A stretch of DNA of 64,000 nucleotides from Aminobacter ciceronei. GTDB taxonomy: Bacteria > Pseudomonadota > Alphaproteobacteria > Rhizobiales > Rhizobiaceae. The DNA is taken from the NCBI RefSeq assembly GCF_014138625.1, contig NZ_JACJHY010000001.1:1-64000 (forward strand). Direction: 5' to 3'. The notes beneath the pieces were generated by a model. The model saw only the letters and a list, made by a program, of their open reading frames with translations. It had not been told where the DNA came from and searched no databases. Position numbers and translations under genes: made by a program. This document shows positions 47,401 through 56,249 of the stretch, one piece after another (positions within the stretch are counted from its first letter, which is position 1; each line of letters starts with the position of its first letter).

Positions 47401-49911
47401 ATCGGCGCCGAAAAGCTGCTCAAGACCGTGACCGCCTCGATCCCGGCGGAAGGCGGTACCGTCGACATCCCTGTCGGCGAGGACTGGGGCGCAGGCGCCT
47501 ATGTGACCGCAACGCTCTACCGGCCCGGCGACGCGCAGGAATCGCGCATGCCGGCCCGTGCCATCGGCCTGAAGTGGCTGGCGGTTGATCCTGCCGACAA
47601 GAAACTCAACGTTACACTTGCGCTGCCCGAGAAGACCGAACCGCGCAAGGCGCTGTCGATCCCGGTTTCGGTGACCGGCGCCGCAGCAGGCGAAAAGGCC
47701 TATGTCACGGTCGCGGCCGTCGATGTCGGCATCCTCAACCTGACCAACTACAAGGCGCCGGACCCGGAAGGCTGGTACTTCGGCCAGCGCATGCTGGGGC
47801 TTGAACTGCGTGACCTCTATGGCCGCCTGATCGACGGCTCGCTAGGTGCCATGGGCAAGCTGCGCACCGGCGGCGACGGTGCGGCACTGACCTCGCAAGG
47901 TAGCCCCCCCAAGGAAAAGCTCGTCGCCTTCTTCTCAGGTATCGTCGAGCTCGACGCCGACGGCAAGACGACGGTCGATTTCGACATTCCGCAGTTCAAC
48001 GGCACGGTGCGCGTGATGAGCGTGGCCTGGACCAGAACTGCTGTCGGCCACGCCACCGGCGACGTCATCGTGCGCGATCCGATCGTGCTGACGGCGGGCA
48101 TGCCACGCTTCATGGCACCGGGCGACTTCGCCGAAATGACGCTCGACATCGCCAACACCGACGCGCCGGCGGGCGATTACAGCCTGTCGGTCGCAACGAC
48201 TGGTGATCTTGCGACCGGCGACGCCGCCCTGCCCGAGAAGCTGACGCTCGAACCAGGCAAGCGCCAGACGATCAGGATCCCGCTGATGCCTGTCACCGCC
48301 GGCACCGCCGGGCTGACCGTCAAGCTTGCCAATGGCGACGGCCTCGAGGTCGAGCAGGAGCTGTCGCTGCCGGTGCGCCCGGGCCAGCTGCCGGTGACCA
48401 CTCGTATGGTCGTCGACCTCAAGCCCGCCACCTCACTGCGCGTCGACAAGGAACTGCTGGCGGCGAGCCTGCTCGACGACGCCCATGTCAGCGTCGGTGT
48501 GTCTCTGGCCTCTGCCTTCGACGTACCGTCGCTTTTGATGACGCTCGACCGCTACCCCTATGGTTGCGCCGAGCAGACGACGAGCCGGGCGCTGCCCCTG
48601 CTCTATGTCAGCGAGCTCAGCGCCGAAAACGGCATGGCCGAAGACCCCGAGCTGCGCGAGCGCATCCAGGGCGCGGTCTACCGCGTGCTCAACTACCAGT
48701 CCTCGTCGGGCAGCTTCGGCCTGTGGGGGCCGGGTTCGGGCGATCTGTGGCTCGACGCCTATGTCACCGACTTCCTGACCCGGGCACGCGAGAAGAATTT
48801 CGACGTGCCGCAGCAGGCGATGATGCAGGCGCTCAACAACCTGCAGAACGCGATCGGCTATGACGTCGACGTCGAGGACCGCGGCTCCGAGATCGCCTAT
48901 GCGCTCTATGTGCTGGCGCGAAACAAGAAAGCCTCGGTCGGCGATTTGCGCTACTTCGCCGACACCAAGCTGGAGGCCTTCTCCAGCGCGATGGCAGTGG
49001 CCCAGCTCGGCGCGAGCCTCGCGCTCTACGGCGATGCCCAGCGTTCGGAAAGCCTGTTTGGCGCTGCGCTGCAGATCGCCAGGACGACCACCGAACACGA
49101 CTGGTACCGCTCCGACTATGGCTCACGCCTGCGCGACGGCGCCGCCATGCTGGCGTTGGCCGCCGAAAGCAAGCCGTTGCCTTCGGTGGTGCCGGCACTG
49201 GTCCAGATGGTGGCGGCGGATCGTGCCGCGGCACGCTGGACCAGCACCCAGGATGATGCCTGGATGCTGCTTGCGGCACGCGCGCTGAAAGCCGGCAACG
49301 AGGCGATCTCGATCGACGTCAACGGCACGGCCCATAACGGCGCCTATTCCGAGCGCGTCGACGGGGCCGAGCTTCTGACCAACCCGATCGTCATCGCCAA
49401 CACCGGCAAGGACGCATTGCAGGCCGTGGTGACGACGGTCGCCGCACCAGCCCAGCCGCTGCCCGCCGGCGGCGACGGCTTCACCATCGAGCGCACCTAC
49501 TACCGGCTCGACGGCAGCGAGGCCAACGTCACCGAGGTCAAGCAGAACGAGCGCTTCGTCGTCGTGCTCAAGATCAACGAGCTCAACGACTGGCCCTCGC
49601 GCGTGGTGGTGGCCGACATGCTGCCGGCAGGCTTCGAGATCGACAATCCGGGGCTGGTCAACAGCGCCAACCTGTCGAACTTCTCCTGGCTGGAACAGAC
49701 GGAAGCCGCCCATCTCGAATTCCGCAACGATCGCTTCGTCGCCGCCATGAACAGCGGCGAAGGCTCGGACCAGGAATTCACGCTGGCCTATGTCGTGCGC
49801 GCCGTGACGCCCGGCACCTATGCCCATCCGGCGGCCAATGTCGAGGACATGTACCGGCCGCAATATTCGGCACGAACGGCGACCGGCATGATGGAGGTGA
49901 AGGCAGAATAG
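44428..49911 (+). CDS. Bacterial alpha-2-macroglobulin with N-terminal PAN/Apple-like domain
   Basis: This 1827-aa periplasmic protein has a signal peptide (VFVLLVLAMAFGLA) and no lipobox Cys, unlike E. coli YfhM. A Cys-rich PAN/Apple-like module follows (DQCQTSCMGDQSCRAFTYN...WCFLKSD). Then come the macroglobulin-like domains, with the bait region and thioester domain. The thioester motif is GCAEQ (C1380) in YPYGCAEQTTSRALPLLY. The helical TED continues with DAYVTDFLTRAREK. Such proteins trap proteases that breach the outer membrane. The ATG at 44428 has GGAGGG upstream; the frame is open to 44263. pbpC follows, as in the YfhM-PbpC pair of enterobacteria. Confidence 0.93.
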   Translation: MRALRAFPVFVLLVLAMAFGLANTFEAAAVEARRVVTTDNSDYFGFDLRSEQNVSLDQCQTSCMGDQSCRAFTYNTKAKWCFLKSDFATIKSFTGAVAGKVVPVSGEPDIGAPAELTFFPASMVDEARQYRSALTTNATVDPALGLAALIDAGEQALLGGDGRTAMQKFRAAAIILPDDAAIWTRLARATPMVSPINGEETASLLRDTTSTAYNAYLLSRSATNRAETLALLARGLDKRDMFRPSLQAYEASLALDNSASIRAEYEDLKARKGFRVVEHTIDADTTSPRVCAQFSEALVKTGVDYAPFVTIDDQAPKSVEAKDQQICVEGLQHGQHYRVTFRSGLPAALGEVLEAPVVLSVYVQDRGQSARFTGDSFVLPSTARRGIPVVTVNMEAADMKLYRIGDRALAQLLSGYQFLRQLDGYDLSSIADQMGEPVWEGQLAITNELNKEVTTSFPVDEALPNRKPGVYVLTAQPVDDKSDTWATKATQWFVVSDIGLSTHTGQDGLNVFARSLASAKPIADAELTLLARNNEILGTGKTDAEGRATFNPGLTRGSGGLAPAVLMARQGDADFVFLDMTRAGFDLSDRGVTGRAAPAALDIYAWTERGIYRVGETVHAAALARDDAANGVDNLPLTFIFTRPDGVEDRRVVSQGGNSGGHSVDLPLSSAAMRGTWTFAIYTDPKQPAVSSQMFLVEDFVPDRIEFTLTSDRNEIAAGETAEATVDGRFLYGAPAAGLALEGELTLSTKRQWDSFKGYYFGLADEQEGEATRIPLADLPVVGDDGKATFPISVDQLPSTTRLINAALSVRMRETGGRAFEEKLDIGIRPQATMIGIRPDFSGEEVPQGGTAKFSLIAAEPGGKRTELKGAQWSLVKVERNYQWYRSGNSWNYEPVTFTKSVASGQVDLTAGAEATVSLPVDWGRYRLEVETADPAGPATSYEFDAGWYVSATSTETPDGLEVALDKEKYVAGEVAKLQVSPRFAGELLVTIGAEKLLKTVTASIPAEGGTVDIPVGEDWGAGAYVTATLYRPGDAQESRMPARAIGLKWLAVDPADKKLNVTLALPEKTEPRKALSIPVSVTGAAAGEKAYVTVAAVDVGILNLTNYKAPDPEGWYFGQRMLGLELRDLYGRLIDGSLGAMGKLRTGGDGAALTSQGSPPKEKLVAFFSGIVELDADGKTTVDFDIPQFNGTVRVMSVAWTRTAVGHATGDVIVRDPIVLTAGMPRFMAPGDFAEMTLDIANTDAPAGDYSLSVATTGDLATGDAALPEKLTLEPGKRQTIRIPLMPVTAGTAGLTVKLANGDGLEVEQELSLPVRPGQLPVTTRMVVDLKPATSLRVDKELLAASLLDDAHVSVGVSLASAFDVPSLLMTLDRYPYGCAEQTTSRALPLLYVSELSAENGMAEDPELRERIQGAVYRVLNYQSSSGSFGLWGPGSGDLWLDAYVTDFLTRAREKNFDVPQQAMMQALNNLQNAIGYDVDVEDRGSEIAYALYVLARNKKASVGDLRYFADTKLEAFSSAMAVAQLGASLALYGDAQRSESLFGAALQIARTTTEHDWYRSDYGSRLRDGAAMLALAAESKPLPSVVPALVQMVAADRAAARWTSTQDDAWMLLAARALKAGNEAISIDVNGTAHNGAYSERVDGAELLTNPIVIANTGKDALQAVVTTVAAPAQPLPAGGDGFTIERTYYRLDGSEANVTEVKQNERFVVVLKINELNDWPSRVVVADMLPAGFEIDNPGLVNSANLSNFSWLEQTEAAHLEFRNDRFVAAMNSGEGSDQEFTLAYVVRAVTPGTYAHPAANVEDMYRPQYSARTATGMMEVKAE

Positions 49912-49979
49912 CATGCCTGCTTTCAGCCCAGCAGCGACTTCTGCGGAGGGACCGCCCCACATCCGCCTGCCGACACCGG

Positions 49980-50055
49980 CTCCCCGTCATGACGGGGAGA
50001 AGGAAGACGGTCGCGACGTCGACGCCCCCCTCTCCCCGTTGTTCACGGCGAGAGG
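49980..50055. repeat. Palindromic intergenic element before pbpC
   Basis: CTCCCCGTCATGACGGGGAG (49980-49999) is a perfect 20-bp palindrome. A second hairpin (50029-50055) pairs CCTCTCCCCGT with ACGGCGAGAGG, one mismatch. Both resemble the CTCCCC-type dispersed palindromes of rhizobial genomes and lie 20-100 bp ahead of pbpC. Confidence 0.6.
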
Positions 50056-50076
50056 GTAAGGGTGAGGGGCAGAGCC

Positions 50077-52173
50077 ATGCTCTCCGCAAGGACCACGCGC
50101 AGGATCGCTCTCTCGGCAATAGGCGCTGCCAGCCTGGCCGCCCTCGCCTTTGGCGGCCTGTTCGCGCTCGACCGCACCTTTCCGCCGCCCTTGCCCGAAA
50201 AACTGACTGTCTCGGCCGAAGTGCTCGACCGCGACGGGCAACTGCTACGCGCCTATGCGACACCGTCGGGTCACTGGAGGCTTGGCACGGACCTCGACCA
50301 GGTCGACCCGCAGTTGCTGAAGATGCTTGTCGCCTATGAGGACAAGCGCTTCTGGGACCATGAGGGCATAGACGTGCTAGCGCTCGGGCGCGCCGCGTGG
50401 CAGTTCCTGAGCAACGGCCGCATTGTCTCCGGTGGTTCGACGCTGTCGATGCAACTGGCACGCCTGATCGAGCCGCGCGAAAGCCGCAGCCTCAGTTCCA
50501 AGCTCAAGCAATTGGCCCGCGCCGTCCAGATCGAGCGGCGGCTGCCCAAGGAAGAAATCCTCGAGCGCTACCTGACGCTGGCGCCTTATGGCGGCAATCT
50601 CGAAGGCGTGCGTGCGGCGGCGCTCGCCTATTTCGGCAAGGTGCCGAAGCGGCTGACAGTTTCCGAAGCAGCCCTTCTTGTCGCCCTGCCACAATTGCCC
50701 GAGCGCCGCCGGCCCGACCGCAACCCCGCAAATGCCCGAGCCGCGCGCGATCGCGTGCTCGACCGCATGGTGTCGGCAGGCCTGCTCGGCGAGACCGAGG
50801 CGGCGCGGGCATCCTTGGAGGCAGTCGCCGCCACCCGGCTTGCCTTGCCGCAGCTTGCGCCGCACGCCTCGGACACGGCACTTCGCAGCCAGCCAGGCCT
50901 CATCAGTCATCGCCTGACCTTGCGCAGAGACGTGCAGCAAGGGCTGGAGGTCGTGGCGCGCGAGGCCGCGACCCGGCTCGGCCCGAAAATCTCGGTCGCC
51001 ATGGTTCTGGCCGACGCGATGACGGGCGAAATCCTCGGCGAGGTCGGCTCGGCCAACTTCTTCGACGCCTCGCGCTCTGGCTGGATCGACATGACGCGCA
51101 CCGTGCGCTCGCCCGGCTCGACGCTGAAGCCCTTCATCTACGGCCTTGCTTTCGAACAGGGGCTGGTGGCTCAGGAGACGATGATCGAGGACCGGCCGGC
51201 CGATTTCGGCGGCTACCGGCCCAAGAATTTCGACATGAGCTACCAGGGTGACGTGTCGGTGCGCCAGGCACTGCAACTGTCGCTCAATGTGCCGGCGATA
51301 CGGCTGCTCGACGCGGTCGGGCCACAGCGGCTGACGGCGCGCTTCCGCCAGGCCGGTGTCACCCCGCAAATGCCGCCGAATGAGGTGCCCGGCCTCGCCA
51401 TCGGCCTCGGCGGCGTCGGTGTGACGCTCCGCGACCTCGTCCAGCTCTACACCGGGCTCGCCAATGGCGGCCGCGCCAAGATGTTGCGCGACGGAGCGGA
51501 GGCGGCCGTCCCTGCCCCGCTTGCCAATGGCACCATCCTGGAGGAGCAGGCCACCTGGCAGATCGCCGACATCCTTGCAGGCGTCAAGCCGCCCGAGGGC
51601 GCCGCAAAACGCACAATCGCCTACAAGACCGGCACCTCCTACGGCTACCGCGACGCCTGGTCGATCGGCTACGACGGTCGCTACGTTCTCGGCGTTTGGG
51701 CCGGCCGTCCCGACGCTGGTGCGGTGCCCGGACTGTCGGGCTACGTCTCGGCCGCCCCCATCCTGTTCGAGGGCTTTGCCCGTTCCAGCCTGCCATCGAT
51801 GCCTTTGCCACGTCCGCCGGCCGGCACCCTGCGCACCGCACGCGCCGACCTGCCGGTGACGCTGGAGCGTTTCTCGACCGCCACCGAACTGCCGGTCGTC
51901 GCAGCCGTCATTACCGAACCGGCTCCGCAGATCGTCTTTCCGCCCGACGGCGCCCGCGTCGAACTGGGTGCCGCGACGTCAGCCGCCTCGCCGCTGGTGC
52001 TCAAGTTGCAAGGCGGCCGCGCGCCATTCCGCTGGCTCGCCAACGGCAAGCCGCTTGCCGCCCTCGCCCGCCGCCGCGAGGCGACCTGGCAGCCCGACGG
52101 CACCGGCTATTCGACGCTGACCGTCATCGACGCGGCAGGCCGCGCGGCGAGTGTCAGGGTGTTCGTGGAGTAG
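50077..52173 (+). CDS. pbpC: Penicillin-binding protein 1C
   Basis: This 698-aa bifunctional murein synthase is anchored by one N-terminal helix (ALSAIGAASLAALAFGGLF). The GT51 domain shows YEDKRFWDHEGID (E88) and GGSTLSMQLARL. The transpeptidase domain has the SxxK serine S348 (GSTLK), an SLN motif and KTGTS (K517). A C-terminal BiPBP_C beta domain (FPPDGARVELG to AASVRVFVE) is typical of PbpC. The frame is open to a GTG at 50062, but the ATG at 50077 has GAGGGGC upstream. It lies downstream of A2M; the two act together at damaged envelope sites in the E. coli model. A relic of its own 3' end lies at 53641-53739. Confidence 0.94.
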   Translation: MLSARTTRRIALSAIGAASLAALAFGGLFALDRTFPPPLPEKLTVSAEVLDRDGQLLRAYATPSGHWRLGTDLDQVDPQLLKMLVAYEDKRFWDHEGIDVLALGRAAWQFLSNGRIVSGGSTLSMQLARLIEPRESRSLSSKLKQLARAVQIERRLPKEEILERYLTLAPYGGNLEGVRAAALAYFGKVPKRLTVSEAALLVALPQLPERRRPDRNPANARAARDRVLDRMVSAGLLGETEAARASLEAVAATRLALPQLAPHASDTALRSQPGLISHRLTLRRDVQQGLEVVAREAATRLGPKISVAMVLADAMTGEILGEVGSANFFDASRSGWIDMTRTVRSPGSTLKPFIYGLAFEQGLVAQETMIEDRPADFGGYRPKNFDMSYQGDVSVRQALQLSLNVPAIRLLDAVGPQRLTARFRQAGVTPQMPPNEVPGLAIGLGGVGVTLRDLVQLYTGLANGGRAKMLRDGAEAAVPAPLANGTILEEQATWQIADILAGVKPPEGAAKRTIAYKTGTSYGYRDAWSIGYDGRYVLGVWAGRPDAGAVPGLSGYVSAAPILFEGFARSSLPSMPLPRPPAGTLRTARADLPVTLERFSTATELPVVAAVITEPAPQIVFPPDGARVELGAATSAASPLVLKLQGGRAPFRWLANGKPLAALARRREATWQPDGTGYSTLTVIDAAGRAASVRVFVE

Positions 52174-52304
52174 GCGCCGACTTTTTTGTTTGTGTGCAAA
52201 TTGTCACAACCCACAACCGAGCAAGTTGATCACCCGTTCGGTTGTTGACTCGTCCATTAGCCTGCCAGCATAAACCACCTGTTAAGTTTCAGGGTTGGGG
52301 AACC

Positions 52305-53036
52305 ATGGGTAGGGCAAAAGTACTGAAGGTCGCATTCGGCGCGGCCGCGGCGTTTATGGCGTCGCAGATCCACGCAAATGCGGATCAGGTGATTGCGGAC
52401 GATCTCATCGTCCAGGGCAGCACCTGCGTCGGGTTCGATTGCGTCAACAACGAGAACTTCGGTTTCGACACCATCATCCTGAAGGAAAACAACACCCGTA
52501 TCTTCTTCAACGACACCAGCACCTCGGCCGGCTTTCCGGCGAATGACTGGGCGATCGAGATCAACGATTCGGCGTCGGGCGGCAGGTCGCATTTTTCGAT
52601 CGTTGACCGAACCGCGGGCCAGACCCTGCTTCGCCTCTGCGCGGTGGCCGACACCGATTGCACGCCGATCCTGCCCGGTGCGGGCCTGGACCCGCAGACC
52701 GCGATCAACACCGCCGACATCGCCACCAATACCGCCAACATCGCCTCAAACACGGCCCGCATCGGCTCGCTGGAACAGACCGTCGGCAACCTGCAGGAAG
52801 AAAACCAGACCAACAAGGAAGGCGTTGCCATGGCACTTGCCATGGGCGGCGGTGGGCTGGCTTCCGACGAGAACTACGCGCTGAACTTCAACTACGGCAA
52901 TTTCGACGGCGCCAGCGCCGCCGCCATGTTCGGCAGCGCCCGCCTCGACGACCGCTGGTCGCTGAACGGCGGCATCGGCTACGGCTTCGGCAACCAGTCC
53001 GTCGGCGGACGTCTCGGCGTGCGCGTCGGCTGGTAG
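52305..53036 (+). CDS. Small YadA-like (trimeric autotransporter-type) surface protein candidate
   Basis: This 243-aa protein has a signal peptide (VAFGAAAAFMASQIHANA). A beta-rich head domain holds DDLIVQGSTCVGFDCVNNENFGFDTI. A short Asn/Thr/Ile coiled coil (INTADIATNTANIASNTARI) and SLEQTVGNLQEEN follow. The C-terminal 70 residues look like a YadA membrane anchor (ALAMGGGGLASDENYALNFNYG, then GGIGYGFGNQSVGGRLGVRVGW). If correct, it trimerises to a 12-strand pore and displays the head at the surface. It is much shorter than classical adhesins. GGGGA precedes the ATG. Its stop is 11 bp before the IalB gene. Confidence 0.72.
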   Translation: MGRAKVLKVAFGAAAAFMASQIHANADQVIADDLIVQGSTCVGFDCVNNENFGFDTIILKENNTRIFFNDTSTSAGFPANDWAIEINDSASGGRSHFSIVDRTAGQTLLRLCAVADTDCTPILPGAGLDPQTAINTADIATNTANIASNTARIGSLEQTVGNLQEENQTNKEGVAMALAMGGGGLASDENYALNFNYGNFDGASAAAMFGSARLDDRWSLNGGIGYGFGNQSVGGRLGVRVGW

Positions 53037-53047
53037 CTTTGTCTCGC

Positions 53048-53641
53048 ATGCACTGGCGCACACTCACCTTGGCTTCGCTCGGCCTGTGCGCCATGCTGCC
53101 GGCGGCAGCACAGGAAAAGGCGGGGCCGGTTGCGGAGACGCCAGCGACAGCGGCACCTGCGCCGTCGGCTCCGGCCGGCAAGGCCGAGGACGTCAAGCCG
53201 AAGGCCGAGATCGTGACCGAGCCCAAGGCAGCATGGGACGTTTCGTGCAAGCCGGACGCCGCGGGCGTCAGGATGGCTTGCGTCATGTCGCAGGCGCTGA
53301 CCCTCGCCGACACCAGCCGCCGCCTGCTGCGGGTCGAGATCGTGCCGCCGAAGACGATCGGCAACGACAACGCGCTGATCAAGCTCAGCCTGCCGCATGG
53401 AACCCTGCTCCAACCGGGTGCTGAAATTCGCGTCGATGGCGGCCAGAGCTTCCGCGTGCCGTTCCAGGTCAGCGACGCCGACGGCGTCTACACGACGCAG
53501 CCACTCGGCAGCGACCTGATCGCCACGATGAAGCGGGGCTCAAAGCTTTTCGTCACAGCAACTTTCTCGGACGGCAAGAGGCGAGAGATTCCGGCCTCGC
53601 TCGCAGGCTTCAGCCTCGCTTATGCGAAGATCGCGGAGTAG
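53048..53641 (+). CDS. Invasion-associated locus B (IalB) family protein
   Basis: This 197-aa exported protein has a signal peptide (TLASLGLCAMLPAAAQ) and an Ala/Pro linker. The IalB domain has paired Cys (WDVSCKP...MACVMSQAL) and the stretch LLRVEIVPPKTIGNDNALIKLSLPHGTLLQPG, then RVDGGQSFRVPFQ. IalB proteins are periplasmic or outer-membrane associated in Bartonella and many free-living Rhizobiales; exact function is unclear. The frame is open upstream, but the ATG at 53048 gives the signal peptide. It is probably cotranscribed with the YadA-like gene. Confidence 0.85.
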   Translation: MHWRTLTLASLGLCAMLPAAAQEKAGPVAETPATAAPAPSAPAGKAEDVKPKAEIVTEPKAAWDVSCKPDAAGVRMACVMSQALTLADTSRRLLRVEIVPPKTIGNDNALIKLSLPHGTLLQPGAEIRVDGGQSFRVPFQVSDADGVYTTQPLGSDLIATMKRGSKLFVTATFSDGKRREIPASLAGFSLAYAKIAE

Positions 53642-53739
53642 GAAGGCCGGAGCCCTGCCGCACCGGCTTCCATGGCTGTCATCGGAGCGCCGCAGGCCGG
53701 GCGGCGAGCGTCAGGGTCTTCGTGGAGCAGATGAAATGA
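53641..53739 (+). pseudogene. Degenerate copy of the pbpC 3' end
   Basis: This stretch resembles 52081-52173 over about 90 bp. Positions 53692-53727 still encode AGRAASVRVFVE, exactly the last 12 residues of PbpC, with three synonymous differences. Instead of the pbpC stop the frame continues QMK and ends at 53739, overlapping the ATG of the next gene as ATGA. Upstream the copy is frameshifted. It marks a former pbpC-orf130 junction (see findings). Confidence 0.75.
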
Positions 53740-54128
53740 TCTCGCGGCAGGACATGTTCGACGTGCTTCTGGAAGTCGATCCGACATTCCAGCCGGTCTG
53801 GGACGCGTTTACAGACAAATGGCGCGACCAGATCGAACTGCCGCTTTACCTGGCCTTGGGAGACCTTGCCCGACATGTGATCGGCAAGCTGGAGGACGGC
53901 AAGGTCATCGAACTTCAGCAAATGTTCGCAGTCGTCGAGCGTTGGCTCGCCGATGGCGACGAGCTGGTATGGGAAGCCACGACGATCGGGCTTCTGGAAG
54001 ACCTGCAAAACCCCTCCCTTCACAAGACCACATCTCCGGATCACCTGAAGCAGTGGCTGGGCCCGCTCGCCGCGACGCAATGGATCGAGGTTGAACGGTA
54101 TTGGTCGCGGCAAATCACCAGGGCCTGA
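53736..54128 (+). CDS. Hypothetical protein, 130 aa
   Basis: I do not recognise this soluble, mostly helical protein (DMFDVLLEVDPTFQPVWDAFTDKW, a hydrophobic helix LYLALGDLARHVIGKL, and an acidic stretch DGDELVWEATTIGLLEDL). It has no signal peptide. The ATG at 53736 has GGAG upstream (inside the pbpC relic) and overlaps the relic's stop codon. It was therefore probably once translated with pbpC. Confidence 0.65.
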   Translation: MISRQDMFDVLLEVDPTFQPVWDAFTDKWRDQIELPLYLALGDLARHVIGKLEDGKVIELQQMFAVVERWLADGDELVWEATTIGLLEDLQNPSLHKTTSPDHLKQWLGPLAATQWIEVERYWSRQITRA

Positions 54129-54346
54129 CCGCCCTTGCCTCCCTCCTGAACTCCCCTACCTCTGATCGTTCGTGTCGAACGTTCCGATCGCCCCGGCGAC
54201 GCAGGACTTCTTAAGCGAGCAAAAAAATATCCGACACGTCGGCAGGTCGCACGAAATTTGCCCATGCGGCGTGAAATTCGGAACATTCGCCGCAGCTAAT
54301 TTCTACCAGTTCGATAGAATAGAACCATATTCGAACGGAGGCGGAA

Positions 54347-55375
54347 ATGACGACTTCACGCAGAACCATTCTGCTCTCGGCCATGCTGGCCGGCGCAGTC
54401 CAGCTCGGCGGCCTGGGCCTTGCCCATGCCGACACAACGCTCCTCAACGTCTCCTACGACCCGACCCGCGAGCTCTACAAGGAGTACAACGAGGCCTTCG
54501 CCAAGCATTGGAAGGCGGAGAGCGGCGAGACGGTGACGATCCAGCAGTCGCATGGCGGCTCAGGCAAACAGGCCCGCGCTGTGATCGACGGCCTCGACGC
54601 CGATGTGGTGACGCTGGCGCTCGAAAGCGACATCAACGCCATCGTCGAGAAGTCAAAGAAGATCAACCCCGACTGGCGCTCGAAGCTGCCCAACAATGCC
54701 TCGCCTTACACCTCGACCATCATCTTCCTGGTGCGCAAGGGCAATCCCAAGGGCATCAACGACTGGGGCGACCTGATCAAGGACGGCGTCCAGGTGATCA
54801 CCCCGAACCCGAAGACATCGGGTGGCGCACGCTGGAACTATCTCGCAGCCTGGGCCTGGGCCAACGGCCAGTTTGATGGCGACGAAGCCAAGATCAAGGA
54901 ATTCGTCGGCAACCTCTACGCCCATGTGCCGATCCTCGACACCGGTGCCCGTGGCTCGACGGTGACTTTTGCCGAGCGTGAGCAGGGCGACGTGCTGCTC
55001 GCCTGGGAAAACGAGGCCTATCTCGCCCTAGACGAATTCGGCGCCGACAAGTTCGACATCGTCTTCCCGCCGCAGTCGATCCTGGCCGAGCCGCCGGTCG
55101 CCGTGGTCGACGCCAATGTCGACGCCAAGGGGACCCGAAAGGTCACTGAGGCTTATCTCAATTACCTCTATTCGGCAGAAGGCCAGATCATCGCCGCCAA
55201 GCATCACTACCGTCCGTCCAAGCCCGAGCTGGTGCCTGCGGCCGATCTGCAGAAGCAGCACGAGCTGAAACTGGTTTCTATCGATGACCCGATTTTCGGC
55301 GGATGGCAGAAAGCACAGCCCTATCACTTCGGAGATGGTGGTATATTCGACCAGATCTACAAGCCGGCCCAGTAA
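54347..55375 (+). CDS. sbp: Sulfate/thiosulfate ABC transporter substrate-binding protein
   Basis: This 342-aa periplasmic protein has a leader with an Arg pair ([18 protein letters not shown]) cut near LAHADT. The sulfate-binding fold is clear: [33 protein letters not shown] and the anion-binding [20 protein letters not shown]. The family takes sulfate or thiosulfate. It heads a four-gene operon with cysTWA, 22 bp before cysT. GGAGGCGGA lies directly upstream of the ATG. The 218-bp gap before it has a small palindrome (CGTTCG-TGT-CGAACG at 54167-54181); I see no riboswitch. Confidence 0.93.
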   Translation: MTTSRRTILLSAMLAGAVQLGGLGLAHADTTLLNVSYDPTRELYKEYNEAFAKHWKAESGETVTIQQSHGGSGKQARAVIDGLDADVVTLALESDINAIVEKSKKINPDWRSKLPNNASPYTSTIIFLVRKGNPKGINDWGDLIKDGVQVITPNPKTSGGARWNYLAAWAWANGQFDGDEAKIKEFVGNLYAHVPILDTGARGSTVTFAEREQGDVLLAWENEAYLALDEFGADKFDIVFPPQSILAEPPVAVVDANVDAKGTRKVTEAYLNYLYSAEGQIIAAKHHYRPSKPELVPAADLQKQHELKLVSIDDPIFGGWQKAQPYHFGDGGIFDQIYKPAQ

Positions 55376-55397
55376 GCCAAGGTAAGACCAGGACGAT

Positions 55398-56249
55398 ATG
55401 ACCACAGCACCCGCCAAGGCGGGGTGGCGGTTCAGACAGCCGAGCGTCATTCCGGGTTTCGGATTGACGCTCGGCTTCTCGCTTGCCTACCTCACGCTCA
55501 TCATCCTCATCCCGCTCTCGGGACTCGTCTGGCGTTCGGCATCGCTGGGCTGGAGCGATTTCTGGGCCATCGCCACTGACCGCCGCACCGTCAAGGCGCT
55601 GGAGATCAGCTTCGGCACGGCCTTCATTGCAGCAAGCATCAACGTGGTGTTCGGCACCATCGTCGCGTGGGTGCTGGTGCGCTATCGCTTTCCCGGCCGC
55701 CGCGTCATCGACGCGATGGTCGACCTTCCCTTTGCGCTGCCGACCGCAGTGGCGGGTATCGCGCTGACGACGCTGTATTCACCCAAGGGCTGGATGGGCG
55801 CGCTGTTGGCGCCGCTCGGCATCAAGGTCGCCTACACCCCACTCGGCATCGTCATCGCACTCGTCTTCATTGGCTTGCCCTTCGTCGTGCGCACGGTGCA
55901 GCCGATCATCGAGGAGATCGACAAGGAGGTTGAGGAAGCCGCCGCCACCCTGGGTGCCAACCGCTTCCAGACCATCTTCCTGGTGCTGTTTCCGGGGCTG
56001 GCGCCCGCCGTTGTAACAGGCTTCGCGCTCGCCTTCGCACGCGGCGTCGGCGAATACGGCTCGGTCATCTTCATCGCCGGCAACCTGCCCTATATCTCGG
56101 AAATCGCGCCGCTTCTGATCGTCATCCGGCTCGAGGAATACGACTACGCGGCGGCCACAGCGATCGCCACGATCATGCTGGCGCTGTCGTTTGCGATGCT
56201 GCTCGTCATCAACCTCATCCAGTCGTGGACCCGCAAGCGTTATGGCTGA
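55398..56249 (+). CDS. cysT: Sulfate ABC transporter permease CysT
   Basis: This 283-aa permease has six membrane segments. The EAA-type loop [35 protein letters not shown] and [20 protein letters not shown] are hallmark stretches of CysT/CysU. It pairs with CysW, whose gene overlaps its last eight bases. Confidence 0.94.
   Translation: MTTAPAKAGWRFRQPSVIPGFGLTLGFSLAYLTLIILIPLSGLVWRSASLGWSDFWAIATDRRTVKALEISFGTAFIAASINVVFGTIVAWVLVRYRFPGRRVIDAMVDLPFALPTAVAGIALTTLYSPKGWMGALLAPLGIKVAYTPLGIVIALVFIGLPFVVRTVQPIIEEIDKEVEEAAATLGANRFQTIFLVLFPGLAPAVVTGFALAFARGVGEYGSVIFIAGNLPYISEIAPLLIVIRLEEYDYAAATAIATIMLALSFAMLLVINLIQSWTRKRYG

Noticed and set aside
54129-54346. Riboswitch or SAM-responsive leader ahead of sbp
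   Set aside because: Only a short palindrome is visible. I could not assemble a known riboswitch core.
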